Origin: Hermatobates lingyangjiaoensis
Lineage: Eukaryota > Arthropoda > Insecta > Hemiptera > Hermatobatidae
Assembly (NCBI GenBank): GCA_026182355.1
Contig: JAPFBL010000115.1
Coordinates: 125,001-189,000, forward strand
Direction of reading: 5' to 3'
DNA: 64,000 bases
Below the pieces are notes generated by a model, which ran no database searches, was not told where the DNA came from, and worked only from the letters and a program-made list of their open reading frames with translations. The translations under genes were made by a program, and so were the position numbers. Of this stretch, positions 1 through 12,830 are shown one piece after another. Each line of letters begins with the position of its first letter. The stretch's first letter is position 1.

Positions 1-122
1 GAGGAAAAAGGAACTTACTGTTAGTTCTATGTAATTTTGCACTCCTCTTACTGGCCCGGCCCGCTTGAGACCAGAATAAGCTGTATTCGGCCCCCCCGAC
101 CAAAATAAGTTTGACACCGCTG
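1..122 (-). mobile_element. hAT-type element, terminal part (cut by window edge)
   Basis: The stretch ends in TTTGACACCGCTG. It matches the right end of the complete element at 63392-63831, including the CTGTATTCGGCCCCC block about 35 bases inside. No coding sequence remains. The rest lies left of the window. Confidence 0.6.
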
Positions 123-126
123 CTTT

Positions 127-2331
127 AGTGGATATACTCAGTTTTAATTGCCGCATCAGTATTGCTTTTCCTTTCCTATTCATAGATTGAGAAATAAGAA
201 TATTTAAATTAACTGCTAATACTTCTAAATCAGATATTTACATTCGAAATACTTGATGTTAATTTCAACATAAGATATGATGTAATCATTATTTATAAAT
301 AAATTTACACAATGGTAAGTATCAGTTGAATTACAAGAACATAAATCCATCAATCACAATATTTATTCATAAAAGAAAAAGAAAATAAATAAAAGTACTC
401 TGTAAACATGTTTTAAGAAGAAAGAAACAAATTTCAACATATGTGTTGAAAAAATATTCCTCTCCATTTTCTCTGGCTTCTCCTTTCTACATTGTTTGTA
501 TAGATCAAGATTTTTTAAATTTATACGTATCTCTTGTTTGTTTACTATTTTAATAAAAAAATATCACAATATGACATTAACGGATAAGGGGAATATAATT
601 TTTTCTGAATTAATGATTCAAACGATGATACACAACCTTAAATGTTACCATTAAATTTTTGTGTTCTGTTGCTTTTTTCACAAAATACATTAAATATTTA
701 TCATGTTATCTTCACGTAAGGAGAACACTAAATATATTTACCCCTATAAGAACCAGAAGATTGGAGTATAATAATGTTTTATAAATAACGTTTTTATATA
801 AAGTAATCTGACTATTAAAATACTATTACTATTAAAATGCTATTAAGATACTATTCAAATAAAGTATCATACTTTTCAGTACTATGTATATGATTAAGAT
901 CTGCCAAAGCATGTAATTCTAATGGTAACTCAAATATATCCAACGTTTATTTTAAAAATATCAAAAATAGATTCAAGGACTCCAGGACGTGTAAACAGTA
1001 AATTAGTTTTTTTTTCATTAAGTTATTCTTCACTTTTATAGTGAGGTCAATCTGAATATAAAAACATCATAGGTTAGGTTGAAGTGGTAGTCCCACAAGA
1101 GGAGATCATAGGTCAAACAATGAGTTGCAATATCAGAAAATGAACGTCCTACAGTGAGAGTACTAAATATTACCTAACTCAAATGTATTTAGAATAGGTA
1201 TCTTTAACAGGCTCTTTAGGGACATCATACAGGGCTCGGGTCAAACGATTTAACGTGATTCAGAGTTATCTATCTTTCACCTCTCGCGTGATTAAATCGA
1301 GGGCCAGAGTAGGTGTGGAGCCTCGCATCTATCAGTCCAGAGTTGAGCACGTTGCTACTGGGCTAACCTGGTCTCTGATAATCAGCAGATGGAAAAAGCT
1401 AATAAGCTGACATGTTAAAACGATCCAAGTAGACGAAGGCTGAGCCATGATCTGGCATGTGTTGTTCCCCGGACCAGTCGGACAGAACTGTGTCAAGACT
1501 TTACACGTTCCTATCTTTATTTATAGTGAATTTGGTTGAGGTTGTCGTGACGGATATACAAATGTTGAAACTACATTGAGGTTTACCAGTCTTTGCTAAC
1601 AATCAGATTGAAATAATGGCTCTTCGTGATCCAGTAATATTGTCAGGAGGCTGGTAGTCATTCATTGTCAAGCAGAGCACGAATGACGTCTCCTTGAGAG
1701 AGTCCACGCACCAGCTGTTACCAGCCCCTATCAAGGACAAGTCCAAATGTCCACACATCTGCAGAGATACTAACTTCCTCCATTGCAAGAGCCACTAGAA
1801 TATAGAATACAAGTATAGCAGTAACTTCAATAATAAGAGCAATTTTTTCCAAATCTGAACAAAGTTCAATAAGAGGGCATTCAAAAGTCATAATTTTATC
1901 TTAAATCTAATCTTCCTGCTTTGAAGTTTTAAAAGAATGCAATTATGAATTCATAAATTCGTATTAAGTCGAACCTTTGAAGACTTATTTATATACAATG
2001 CAAACCTCACAGTAAATAACAACATTTGCATATTTAACAACCCAGTTTAACTCACTGGTATCCAATCTAACGAAGGTAATGATTATTCAGCTTACGTGAC
2101 TTCGAACGAAAGTAATAACAACTTATAAGGTAAGATGGATTTATGTTCTTGTAATTCAACTGATACTACCATTGTTGAAATAATAAAGTTTATTTATTTG
2201 CAAATAATGATTACATCATACCTTATGTTGAAATAACATATGATCTATTTAAAATGTAGATATTTCTCAATTCATAAATGGGATAAGAAAAGCAATACTG
2301 ACGCGACGATTAAACCTGAATACTCGTATAT
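127..2331. mobile_element. 2.2-kb unit bounded by ~200-bp inverted repeats
   Basis: Bases 127-352 reappear reverse-complemented at about 2134-2331, with scattered mismatches and small indels; the CAGTATTGCTTTTC and TTCAACATAAG blocks are shared. Similarity stops at ATAAATCCATC on the inner side of both arms. The interior has no credible transposase ORF and holds a SINE at about 1072-1377. This could be a non-autonomous foldback or long-TIR DNA transposon, or an inverted duplication. I found no clear target duplication. Confidence 0.55.
1072..1377 (-). mobile_element. tRNA-derived SINE, diverged copy with AACCTAACCT tail
   Basis: Read on the minus strand it starts with a decayed tRNA-like head, then the family block around CTCGATTTAATCACGCG, and ends in CAACCTAACCTATG at 1072-1085. 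It belongs to the same family as the better copy at 21910-22194. Confidence 0.6.
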
Positions 2332-3589
2332 TCACGAAAGGAAAGCTGACAAGAGAATGTTTTCAATTCATTAGAAAACGATTGAAAATCAAACATTTTC
2401 GGGTTCTAACTAGACAGAGAAAAACAAAGACATATTTATTTAAATTAAGAGTTATAAAATCACCAGTATGTCAATATACAGAGCAGATAAGCAAACGTTG
2501 AATATCTTCTGCAACTCTTAATGGCTTTAACGAAAACAAAGAAAATAATTCAAATAATGCTGAAAATGGGGAAAAAAGAGCAGGCGAACTCCTAAATGAA
2601 GAGGTTTATGATTATTAAAAAACAAATAGACTAGCACGTGAAATATTTAACAAAGTTTCATCATAAAGAAAATCATTAAAGCTAAAAGAAAAAGGCATAA
2701 CGATAGAACATACAAAATCGTTTGGAACTAGAACAATAATAACAAAAATATATTGAACCTAATGTTTATAAATGCAGGATGTGGTGCCATTGTCAAAGAA
2801 TGCTGTGAAACTGCGAAATAAATTAAACGAAAAATATAAAAAAAAATATATTTTTCTGTTTAAGCTTATTAACTACTAAATTTATTAAGGCTATTCTATA
2901 TAGAATTTCTGTATTAGTATTGGCAATTTTCAAGAATTTTAAGTAAAAAAATGTTTGTAGAAATAGCTTAAAAGGTCGGTTATAATTTAAAGGTAGCAGG
3001 GAATAGTCAACAATAGCGGGGGTTGTGGGAGCAGACTTGAATAGAAAATGACTACGGTGTAATTATAGGCAAACAGGCGTGTCGTCTACAGACCTACCGT
3101 GGGTCTGCCTATATATACACCTGTTACTCAAGTGTTTCTAATTAGAAACACTGTTGCTTCAGATAAACAAATATTATTATGATTCATCTTCAATTATAAA
3201 AATTACTCAATAAACTCAAATTATGGAGAGTTTGAAGCAGATAGATATGAATTATTACGAGATAAAAGATTAATTAAATATGTCTCTACGATTATAGAGT
3301 CTTTTTTATAACGTTCACAGATGTAAAGTTCTGACTTCTTCAGGTCACCTACTTAATCAAACTATGGGTGAGCAACATTAACGAGGGCGTCAAGAGCACG
3401 TGGTGTCACCTATCTAAGTGTTAACCACGCCCAATGTTGCTTAACTTTGGTAATCTTGCAAACAATTGCATTAAACATGCCTATTGTCCGTTGGCTCTCG
3501 GAGTCTATACTATTTACCTCACTTAAAAAATGTTTGTATATTTCAAATACTTACACTTATTGGATTTCATCTTTAGCTTTGTTGCATAG
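2332..3589. other. AT-rich stretch, no feature seen
   Basis: No coding ORF, tandem repeat or recognisable element was found here. Confidence 0.5.
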
Positions 3590-3896
3590 GGGCCAGGTTA
3601 GCCCCGGGACAATGACAAGCTTCTGAACTGGTTAAATACACAATCTAACCTTTCATTTATTCACGCAGGAAGTAAAAGACAGATAAATCTGAGGAAGTCG
3701 TCCCTCTGAGAGGACGTTAAACCGTCGGTCTCGAACTTGTACTATGTGAGGTATTCATTAAAGATTCTTACTCTAAATAAACTTGATTTAGGCAAAATTT
3801 AGGGCTCCTAATGTAGGTAGAATATTTTTTGTGTGCTATCACAAGGGCCAATGTGTTCTCTTGTAAGACTGCTACTATAACCTAACCTAACCTAGC
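3590..3896 (+). mobile_element. tRNA-derived SINE with (CCTAA)-like 3' tail
   Basis: Plus-strand copy. The head GGGGCCAGGTTAGC is damaged. The body block GAGAGGACGTTAAACCGTCG and the ACTCTAAATAAACTTGA block are preserved, and the end is ATAACCTAACCTAACCTAG at 3877-3895. The telomere-like tail is also seen in the copies at 1072 and 9921. Confidence 0.7.
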
Positions 3897-4439
3897 GTTG
3901 TTAAAGAGTGTGATGTTTAAGAGTGAGATAGTGTGGCTCATTTGTTATTTGGCACCCATGTTAGTTATGAGTGAGCAATATTGCAAGTTTGATTATACAT
4001 AGGACGTACAAATTAGACTTCACTCAAGTTTAGTAGAGTAGAGATTTTAAACGAGTACCGGGCATACCATACAAATTAGAAATAGCAACTAAATAAGCCT
4101 CTCCTAGGGATGGCTTGAATACTCTCGCATATCAAATACCATATGATTTGTATTCCATACTCTGAGCCTGTGTTCGTCACTTCTAATACGACTACTTTCG
4201 AATACATGCATTCATTCAGTGATCCAGTATCTTGAAGATCGAATCCATTTTCCTGATCACTCTCATTATTTATCCCATCACATACATATATTAACTGACA
4301 GCTTTCTACAATTTAAAATTATTGTAAGCCAAAAATTTACTACTAACATCGTTGGTAAAAAAAAATAATATATTACTATTTAGGTGCTGTAAAATAAATA
4401 TATTACATAACTTAATATTAATACTCGTAATATACGATT

Positions 4440-4511
4440 TTATGGGTCGGTAGATCATTACTTAGTCATTTTATATGTAGCTCTCATACTGAAAAAGTGT
4501 GAGAACCCCTG
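4440..4511 (-). mobile_element. hAT-like terminus
   Basis: The sequence ends in GTGTGAGAACCCCTG. Read on the minus strand this is CAGGGGTTCTCACAC followed by a GAGCTAC block, a common style of hAT end. I did not find the partner end, so the extent is unknown. Confidence 0.35.
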
Positions 4512-6844
4512 CTTTAGGTTATGTATTAGAAATATTACCAAAGGATGACTGAATAGCCAAGGACAAGCGTTTCTGAATCTTTATTAAATAAACTCTTAGA
4601 TCATTTGGATGCAAATTAACAGACACTTTTCAGAAATAATATATATAGTGATGGTATTAGGCCATCATTCTTCAGAAATTTTTAAACAATGAAGAGGAAA
4701 AAAAAAACAAAAAGAACTTAAGAGGAAGAGTGTGGGTATAAGGAGGACAATAGTTGGTTACTGGTGCTTCGTGACTTTTAGAATGAAAGGAAGTTCAAAA
4801 CAGTGTGAGTCAGTCCTTTACGGGGACTTAATGCGAGAGCGTAGTTTTACATACAATACCGCTTTCGGTGTCCTGCAGTCTCGCAAACTGGCCCTATTCT
4901 TCTGGTTAATTTGTAGAATACAAACTAGATCCTTACTGGATTGAATCAGACTAACACAGGGACATAGTTTTATAAATAAAACAACCCATTTTTCGAAAAC
5001 TGTAATAATCAGAAATAGTTTTTGTTGAATCTCAAAGACTTTTACGTATAAATTCTTTGTTATATAATCAATGTACTATATAGTAGTTGTCTTTTTGTTT
5101 TAATGTCATATTTATCCTTAAGCCTCATATAAATTTTAGGTGGCCTGAAATTTGAATAAAATTTCTTTAGAAGTTGAGCGAAAAAAGCTTAAGAACTACT
5201 GAATAAACGACTTCGGTTGCAAATATTCTCTGAAAAGACATAACATGTAATTAGTAGAAATATGCTTTTATTTCCTAAATAAGTTTATTTAATGGCAACA
5301 AAATTCCTCATTTTATTTTGACATTACAAATAATTCTGTTAGAATAACTAATTTTTACCTTCATGTAACTTATAATTACTTGGCCCTGACAAATTCCCAA
5401 TATATAACTCAAATGTTTTCTTTTAATTTTAATAATTAATCATAAAAATGCTAACATCCCAGTCAAACTGCTGAAGGAGAACTTAAATTTTGTTAAATTA
5501 CGTACATTTAATTTACGTACTTACTTTTTTTGTTAATTTACGTACTTACGTACTTTTGTTAAATTATGTACTAACTATAATGACTGATTCTGTTGATTAC
5601 AAGATCATTTATTTTTGTAAAATTTAGACAAAAATATAAAAAAGATGCAGCCTTCTGTATCTAGATAGATATATATTGATAAAAGTTTGTATGATTCCAT
5701 ATAAAATATAATCTTTTGTTGGTGTTTGACGCTATGCAAGACACGAAAACAATATCACAGTCTCTTCCACGACAGTTGGGAATTCCCCATTCGTTTGCGA
5801 CAAAATACAAATCAGATACCAACCTTGATAATGATGAGACAGTGTTTTATTATGGTAGACGTGTACAGTGAAGTTTCATTGTCCCTCGCTAATTTGCAGT
5901 ATGAACTGCAATGAACTTAATATAGTATCATTCTCTTTTTTGCTAGCACTATTAATATACAACAAACAATCTAACGTTAAATAACTGCAGTTTATATAAG
6001 CGTAAAGATACCTTCTTTTTTTTTACAAAAAAATCAAGTTTTCTTTAATTTTTGAAAGTTTACCATTTTTTATAATCAAAAAAAATATATAAATAATGTC
6101 AATGATTTTTCGTTAATGTTACAGTTTTTATGTAATAAAAGAAACACTAGAACTCATCCGCATACTAGTTGATAGTATTCAGTCAGAATTTCAACTTAAA
6201 GTTCAGTCAATGAAATAAAGACAGAAACGTGGCATTTTTGTTTTTTATTTGGTTGGTATTTATATACGATATAAATAAATAATATATATTTACAGAGTAA
6301 ACTACTTGGTCAGAAACAATGAATCGTGTAATGATAAATAGAAACAATTTTCTATATTATATTGAATCTTTACTTTTATGCTATTATAAGTTTAATGAAA
6401 ATAAAGTTTTTTTAATAGTTTACAAGAATAAGATTACTTGAAGATTCCTCTTCAAGATAAGCTGACGTTTTAATTGTTTACTTTCGTAGCTGTTGACATC
6501 GAAAGACGTTAAGTTCAATGTCAAACGCTTATGGTAGTTTTCAAAGTAAATGAGATTTTCTTTTGTGTTGTTTTCGCACAGTCAACTTTCAAAAAGTAAG
6601 AAAATACTTGTATTTGTTTGACAAAATGATATTTTCTTTTCTGTATGAGATTTATCAATATGTTTTATTTCTGTTGGATGAAAAATTTTTTAAAAAAAAA
6701 TGAAAAATTTAGTCGCCAATGCATTAAATATAAGTAGTTCAGTTTTTTTTGGTTAATGCTTTACTTAATTCATTCATTTCCTATTAGCGTATTCATTTTA
6801 TAAGTTAGTTTACGTTGCATTGATAGTAAAGCAACACATGAGAA
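4512..6844. other. AT-rich stretch, no gene
   Basis: Only a short imperfect reiteration of TTACGTAC-type units (about 5500-5570) stands out. The short ORFs here have no recognisable domain and no codon structure distinct from background. Confidence 0.5.
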
Positions 6845-7250
6845 TACTGATAGACCAAACATTGGCCCTTTCTGATACCACACAATAAACAGCCTACATT
6901 AGAAACACTAAATTGAATGAATGTATCAATAAATCTTTATTAAGAGCATTATGCCCACGTTATACAATGTTGGGGTAGCCGTACAGAGCACTAGGTGTTC
7001 CCCACCAGGGTTTGAACTCTAAATTTTCACTAATTCAAGTATATTTAGAGTGGGGATAGTACCGTAGATTAGAAATCGGTTTACAGTTCCAACATCGTAC
7101 AGGCTTCGGTCCAACAGTTAAACGTCCTGTCTGAGGAATGATGTGCTCAGATTTATTCGTTTCCTGCGTGAATAAATCGTGTACGTGGGTGTATATTGAA
7201 CCACAGACGAGAGGCGAACAATCTGCAACTGGGCTACCCTGGTCTCTGTT
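6845..7250 (-). mobile_element. tRNA-derived SINE, with ~100-bp internal interruption
   Basis: Family tail (ATTGGCCCTTTCTGATACCACACAAT) lies at about 6860-6885 and the head (AACTGGGCTACCCTGGTCTC) at about 7230-7248. Bases about 6905-7015 do not match the family and look like an insertion or rearranged part. Confidence 0.6.
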
Positions 7251-9920
7251 TTATTGCATAAGTTAATGTGTTTTCCTTGCTATTCAATGATCGATAGATC
7301 CAATGCAATATTGACAGAAAACTGCATGTATTTTATTGTTTAAATAAAGTTTTCAGGTGTTTTATGCTATGAATATATAAAGTTTAATGATATCGTACAC
7401 TTATAGTACGCCTAAAATATTATTTACACCACCCATAAATCTGAAGAAATTTAAATTTTGTTGGAAAGACCAATTGACGTTATATTGAAGTTTGTTAATT
7501 ATATCGAAATTGTTCGTAACACAAAATTATTATCAAATCCTTTCTAATTGTTAAAATATTTAAAAATAATTAAACCCCAGCAAATATAATATTTTAAGCT
7601 AGAATATTGGATTATAATATTCATTAATATAAACAAATTGAGTGAATTTAATAAACAAACCACTTAATATTGTAGACTATGTCCCGAGTCAGCTGACCTA
7701 TTTATAGCTCGTTGCATCACCCTGAGTCGGCAAGAGGTAAGTAAAAACAGACACAGCTGACACCAATTCAACGGAAAATATATTTATTCTACGGCAAAAT
7801 TCATTGAACTTATGGTGTTTTCTCCCTTTAAAACTTATCTCCAAACAGCTGGTATTGTGGCAAAATTTGTCTTATTGGGAAATAATATCCAAGTCAATTG
7901 ATGGTCCAAATACTTTCACAAAAGACTTTTGGTAGAAGTTTTTTGAACAAGCTTCAAGTTTAGCAGTATTGAAGAATGCTTAAATGAGTCTAAAGAGAAA
8001 AATGAACTTATTGCTTCAACACCTTTCATGTGATTGGTTCATTTAGGATTGTCAGGTCCAAAATGTATTTGACCTAAAAGCAGTGAAGGTAGAAAAAAAT
8101 CAATTTCGCTAGATTCAGTAGGTTTAAAAAGGGAATCTTAATGTTTTTTTTAGAAAAGAGTTAAGAACAATTAATTTAAGGAATATACCGAATCTCCATT
8201 AGTCAAGTAAATGAACTTATTTTGGGAATCTATATGTTGGGATTCTAGACCAGTGTGAATAAAAATTAAAAAAAATACTTCACCAGTAGGGATTAAAAAA
8301 GTGTTTAAAGTTGAATAATCCAGCTCCTTGAAAGCAAAAGTTTAAAATTTCCTCGTTATAATGTACTTGTAACTTTATGGCTAAGTGAAAAAGCCTTTAT
8401 AATGAAAGATGACTGCAATCGTTGCCTTGCTTCTTTGAAAAACTGTGACAATTTGACCAACTCATTTTAAACTTTGTGTGATGTCATAGGTGAATGTTGA
8501 AGAGGTGTAGTGTTGTAGTTTTCAACTTTTTCACAAAATGATAGATTTTGGCTATAGTTCCTCCAGCAAACTATGATTATCTGTATCAAGTAGCTTCATT
8601 ACTTGTTTTAATAAGCATAATATCTCCGAAAAATATAGTGTTTATTATTAGAATCTACACATTTAATTTTCAAAAATTTGGGGAAGAAACTATGATGTGA
8701 CCCCACACTATGTGTGGATCGTTTCAAGTATTATTCTAGGGACTTGAGGTTTTCATGACTGTAGACCTGCCGCAAGGTCTAGGGAAAGCGTGATACTTCG
8801 TAAGAGTACTTACAGACGAGCTAATAGGTGGCGCCTATGTCAAAACTCTGTCTATGGGTCATCTATTTTTATCCATACTGTTCAGGAGTTGGTTAGTGAC
8901 TAACGATTTGATTGGTGACTTGCAATAAGCATTTCCTCTATGAGGAAACCTAAGGCAATATAAAAATCCAGATATTAAAATTTTGAGTGTGCCATTCTGT
9001 GATTTCCCTTAAAACCTTAAATTCTCTTTTACTAGTTTCGAGAACTAGTTGGATCAGTGTACAAATAAATTACGTTCTGTGTGCTAAAACTGCGTAAGTA
9101 CCAAATGATTGTGATTCAGTTATTTTCTTATATTTTCTAAACAACAACAGCATATTCATTCTTTCAGCCCAAAGAATATTAAAAAGCAAGGAAAAAGCTA
9201 ACTTAATATGAAAACGATTAACATTACAAGCTGAAGGAATCTAAAAATTAAAAAACTTAATACCTCCTAAGATATTAAAAGTCATCAAGCAAAAATGGAA
9301 TTCTAAGCAATCTGTAGCTGACACAACTTGATCAAATACTAATCAGAAGAGCTTTCTAAAAGAACACTTTAGCATAATAATGCCATACTACCTACTTTTT
9401 TAAATATTTTGTATTTCTTAATTTTTATATTTTTCAAAAAAATTTCCTTTTCTACTACCTCAGTTTTATTTCATAACGCATAACCTGAATTTCATTTTAT
9501 TGGTTCAATTATTTGATAAGCTGTTGGGAAAAGTCATAAATATAAATAATTTGGACAAAATCTATGGGGTTTTCATTGCCATATTATTATTTTTTTTTTG
9601 TGTATTTCCTAATGTGTTAAACGCCCAAATTTTATATATATTTTTTATTCAAGATATATCTTATATGTCTTTAATTTTAAAGTAATTAAAAGGTCCAACT
9701 GAACTACTAAATCAATAAAGAAAAGAAAAAAAAGATAAAAAAAGGCATTCAAAACTCTACTCCTGTCAGGTGCTACTTCTCTGGAGGAGTACTTCTATCT
9801 GACTTCTCCAGACAACGCCTGTCGAAATATAGTTAGTGAATCTTGTATGCCTATGTTTATGTTTTTATCTTTTCATTATCGAGTTTTTTATATATATAAA
9901 ATAAATATATATACATATAT
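7251..9920. other. AT-rich stretch, no feature seen
   Basis: No gene or element was recognised. A GC-richer patch at about 8740-8880 has no ORF and no match to other repeats in the window. Confidence 0.45.
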
Positions 9921-9992
9921 AGGTTAGGTTAGGTTAGATTAAAGTGACCGTTCCGAGAGAGAACACACTTAGGCCGCAAGCCGGCCTCTTGT
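9921..9992 (-). mobile_element. SINE 3' tail fragment ending in TAGGTTAGGTTAGG
   Basis: Minus-strand reading gives GTGGTATCACAAGAGGCC, then CTAACCTAACCTATA at the end. It matches the tails of the SINEs at 1072 and 3590. Only the last ~70 bases are present. Confidence 0.5.
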
Positions 9993-10039
9993 GATACCAC
10001 AAAGAAGAAAGAGATATATATATATATATATATTTATCT

Positions 10040-10250
10040 GAATCATTCGCATTCCGTCTTTCGATGTGGGAAGATCTCTCTCACTTTGTCCTTTCTTCTA
10101 CTCTACTCCAGATGACGAACAATAGTTCAAAATATTGAGAATTTAGTAAGTGTACTTTTTATTCTTTTTTATGTGTATTGTTTTGGGAAATTTAAATTTA
10201 TAGTCCGTGTGGACCGTTTATTCAATTTATTATATATATATATATATATA
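10040..10250 (+). mobile_element. PLE hairpin-tail, family N, between (TA)n tracts
   Basis: It shares its 5' part (ATTCGC, GATCTCTCTCACTT) with the minus-strand copy at 49223-49390. The hammerhead-like core at about 10107-10140 is decayed: CAGATGA, GAAC/GTTC stem, AAAA instead of GAAA. It ends in a small hairpin GTCC-gtgt-GGAC, then TTTATTCAATTTAT and (TA)n. No coding part remains. Confidence 0.65.
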
Positions 10251-10470
10251 TCAACCTACAAACCACAGTAAGAAATCAGAAAAAAGACTAAGATCTTTCA
10301 ATCGTAACAAGTGGACTTCGTTAGAGTCAAATCTCAATTCTGACGATAACGTTGAGATACAAATAGGCTCTCAACGTTTATATTTGGCTCTGTCAAAGAC
10401 ACCGCTTATTACTGTTGAAATATCTTAGTCTTTTTTCTCAATTGTTACTGTGATTTGTACGTAGATTTTT
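10251..10470. mobile_element. PLE hairpin-tail family A, diverged inverted dimer
   Basis: The left arm (minus) and right arm (plus) share AAGACTAAGATCTTTCAA and its complement ends around 10285-10440. The core and loop have decayed. Compare the well-preserved dimers at 37697, 45375 and 51836. Confidence 0.65.
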
Positions 10471-10494
10471 ATTTGATGTATTCATTGTGAAATA

Positions 10495-10645
10495 TTGTTT
10501 TATATACATTCATATATGTAGGAAGGTAGAGTCACCGCTCTACCTTTCTGAGGGACTCTTCTCCTCCTGATTACTTCGATGGTCGAAATATAGAAATGAG
10601 TTATTCCTTTGTCTATCTGTGCTACCTTCTTTTTAATTGGTTTTT

Positions 10646-10660
<15 letters not shown>
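10495..10660 (+). mobile_element. PLE hairpin-tail family B, single copy
   Basis: It contains GGGACTCTTC, a decayed core CTGATTA at 10567, GGTCGAAATATAG, and the family trailer GAGTTATTCCTTTGTCTAT. It runs into (TA)n at about 10645. The same family forms dimers at 23343 and 52530. Confidence 0.65.
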
Positions 10661-10689
<29 letters not shown>

Positions 10690-10692
<3 letters not shown>

Positions 10693-11050
10693 TGTGTTCT
10701 CTAATCGGGGTTCGGTCAATTTTCCAGGATAAAAAATCAAACTCTCGTTGCCAACGTTTCGGTTTTATTTAAAACCTTTTTCATAGGCATCTTCTCCATA
10801 CACTCTTCTTATATCCTCATAAAAACCCATATTTCTTCTTATACAAACCCATATATATAATATATATATATATATAACAGGTTTAGGTTTAACATAACAT
10901 AAAGTTATATATAACTTTATGAGGATATAAGAAGAGTGTATGGAGAAGATGCCTATGAAAAAGGTTTTAAATAAAACCGAAACGTTGGCAACGAGAGTTT
11001 GATTTTTTATCCTGGAAAATTGACCGAACCCCGATTAGAGAACACACCTA
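10690..11050. mobile_element. PLE hairpin-tail family F, near-perfect inverted dimer
   Basis: The arms 10690-10822 and 10915-11050 appear identical over about 133 bases, so the dimer is young or maintained. The core holds a GGTTTT/AAAACC hairpin directly followed by GAAACGTT, with TGCC/GGCA able to form stem I. The CTGANGA part is reduced to CTATGA. A (TA)n tract abuts the left side and another lies in the spacer. Confidence 0.75.
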
Positions 11051-11095
11051 TTCTATCAAACGGTCGATATATTATTGAATCTGTTATATATATAC

Positions 11096-11245
11096 CCATA
11101 TATATTATTCCAAATTATATAAATATTGATAAAAGTATCGACCGTGGAATACAAAGAACCTTGAACCTGAAGAACTGACCAAGTCCCGATAAACTTTATT
11201 TTTGTTTGTATTCCACGGTCGATACTTTTATCTATATATATACAG
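11096..11245. mobile_element. family F trailer, small inverted dimer
   Basis: Arms 11126-11156 and 11205-11233 share AAAAGTATCGACCGTG and its complement. The same block is found at 22855 next to a family F core, so this is the 3' end of that family. Confidence 0.6.
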
Positions 11246-12351
11246 TATTTCACTTTCTTGAGGTTTAGTCCAGAGTGGAAAAATCCTCAAAACACTTTAG
11301 GCTAACGTTTTATCTTACTCTTAGAAATATTCAGGGATTGCTAGTGTTTTACTATAAAGAACTGCTATAATAATTCTGCTCTATTTCCTTATCCACTTAC
11401 TTTTAAGGTGTTTTTAAGGTGAATGCACTATTATAATAATTCAAAACATATAATATATACAATTTAAAACCATACTATAAGAATATATGAAGGTTTTTTT
11501 GAGAATTGTTTCATATAGGACCAAATTTCCAGAAAGTGAAATTCAGTTTATTATATGTGGTTGAAATAAGATGTACACATATTATGAATTGCTAAGATAA
11601 TAAAAATATTAATTTACTTCATTTAACCATAAGGTAACATTCTCGGCTGATTTCTGACATTTTTCTCAATTCCCACGGAAGCAGTAATTTTATTTATTAA
11701 TGAGGAGTATTAATTAAGAGAGTTATTCATTTAATTGTTTAGTGGGAACAATAGGAGAAATTGTTGAGTTCGCAAGTCAAGCCTTGTATGTTACTGACTT
11801 GAAAAAGAATTTTCACTCCAGTGAAACTTCCATAAATAATGGAGATTTATTAGAAATGTATACAGACTTCTTATACTTTTTGTTAAGTTTGATGTTAATT
11901 AACTATAAATTACTGTTTTATTTACTTTGTGTTTGGTGTAGGTTTTTATTCAAAAATGTTTTCTGTAACCATATTTATAAGTTTCGGCAAATCAACCATA
12001 TGAAGTTCTCGAAACCGTGCTTTTATAACTTGTGTAGTTTGGTATCTTACTTCAAGCAAAAAGTAAATTGAAATATAGTAAATTCTGATCTTATGGTGTA
12101 AAAAAATTATTAAAATCCAAAAAAAATAAGGAATTTATTTCAATCTAAAAATTTCTAGATAATTGTAAAAATGATCACCTGAACAACTTAGTTATTTCTT
12201 TTATGAAATTTCCTTTTTCAAGGTATATGTTGAGCAGCAATTTCTGTTAGAATCAGATGAAGGCATTTATTTTTAACCTGTTCCGTTTTGGACTATAGGT
12301 TTAACCTACATTAGTAAATACATTTACTCATTTTAGGGTAAAAGGCTAATG
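11246..12351. other. AT-rich stretch, no supported gene
   Basis: A 109-codon ORF at 11742-12071 has AT-driven composition, a non-ATG start and no recognisable domain. I do not call it. Confidence 0.5.
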
Positions 12352-12430
12352 AAATAGTCTCCACATATAGAAATTTCATAGTTTCTATTATTTTCTATTA
12401 TTAAATTTCTATATGTGGAGATTATTTTAT
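12352..12430. repeat. long hairpin (inverted repeat ~25 bp)
   Basis: ATAGTCTCCACATATAGAAATT at 12354 is mirrored by AATTTCTATATGTGGAGATT, ending near 12424, with a ~35-base AT-rich spacer. It could be a remnant of a dimeric element or a small foldback. Confidence 0.7.
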
Positions 12431-12614
12431 TTGCTTTTTTCCCTACAATGGATAAATATAACATAATAACTGATTGCACTACCTAAGAAAATAATTTACA
12501 TTTCATACATTAATTTATATGCATTATACATTTCAATGTGATTACATTCTATTCATATCCAAATATACATAACATACAATTACAAATAGTGCACACATAT
12601 CATTAAACATCGGT

Positions 12615-12830
12615 TATTTAGACGTCAGGTGTAGGCAAGTAGGTGGCCTGTTTCTCTTCAGGACTTAAAATTGCTGGTTCGACTCTTTGGCATAAGCAAA
12701 ATTTTGTATGAGAGAGATGGAAAATGTTGTATACGACATCCATTTCAAAGGATGTAAAGCTCTCTCAGCATTAAGTCTTTACAATGTCAAGTACTCCTTA
12801 AATATGACTTCTTATTACTTTTTATGAAAC
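12615..12830 (+). mobile_element. tRNA-derived SINE, second subtype
   Basis: The head has a B-box-like TGGTTCGACTC at about 12675. The body block GGATGTAAAGCTCTCTCAG is homologous to GGACGTAAAGCTTTCGG in the other SINEs, and AATGTCAAGTACTC follows. Spacing is compressed relative to the main subtype. Confidence 0.55.

Noticed and set aside
9921..9945. Telomere tract
   Set aside because: Only about three TTAGG-like units, attached to a SINE tail.
11742..12071. 109-codon ORF
   Set aside because: Composition is the AT background, it starts with GTG, and it has no domain, splice context or codon bias.
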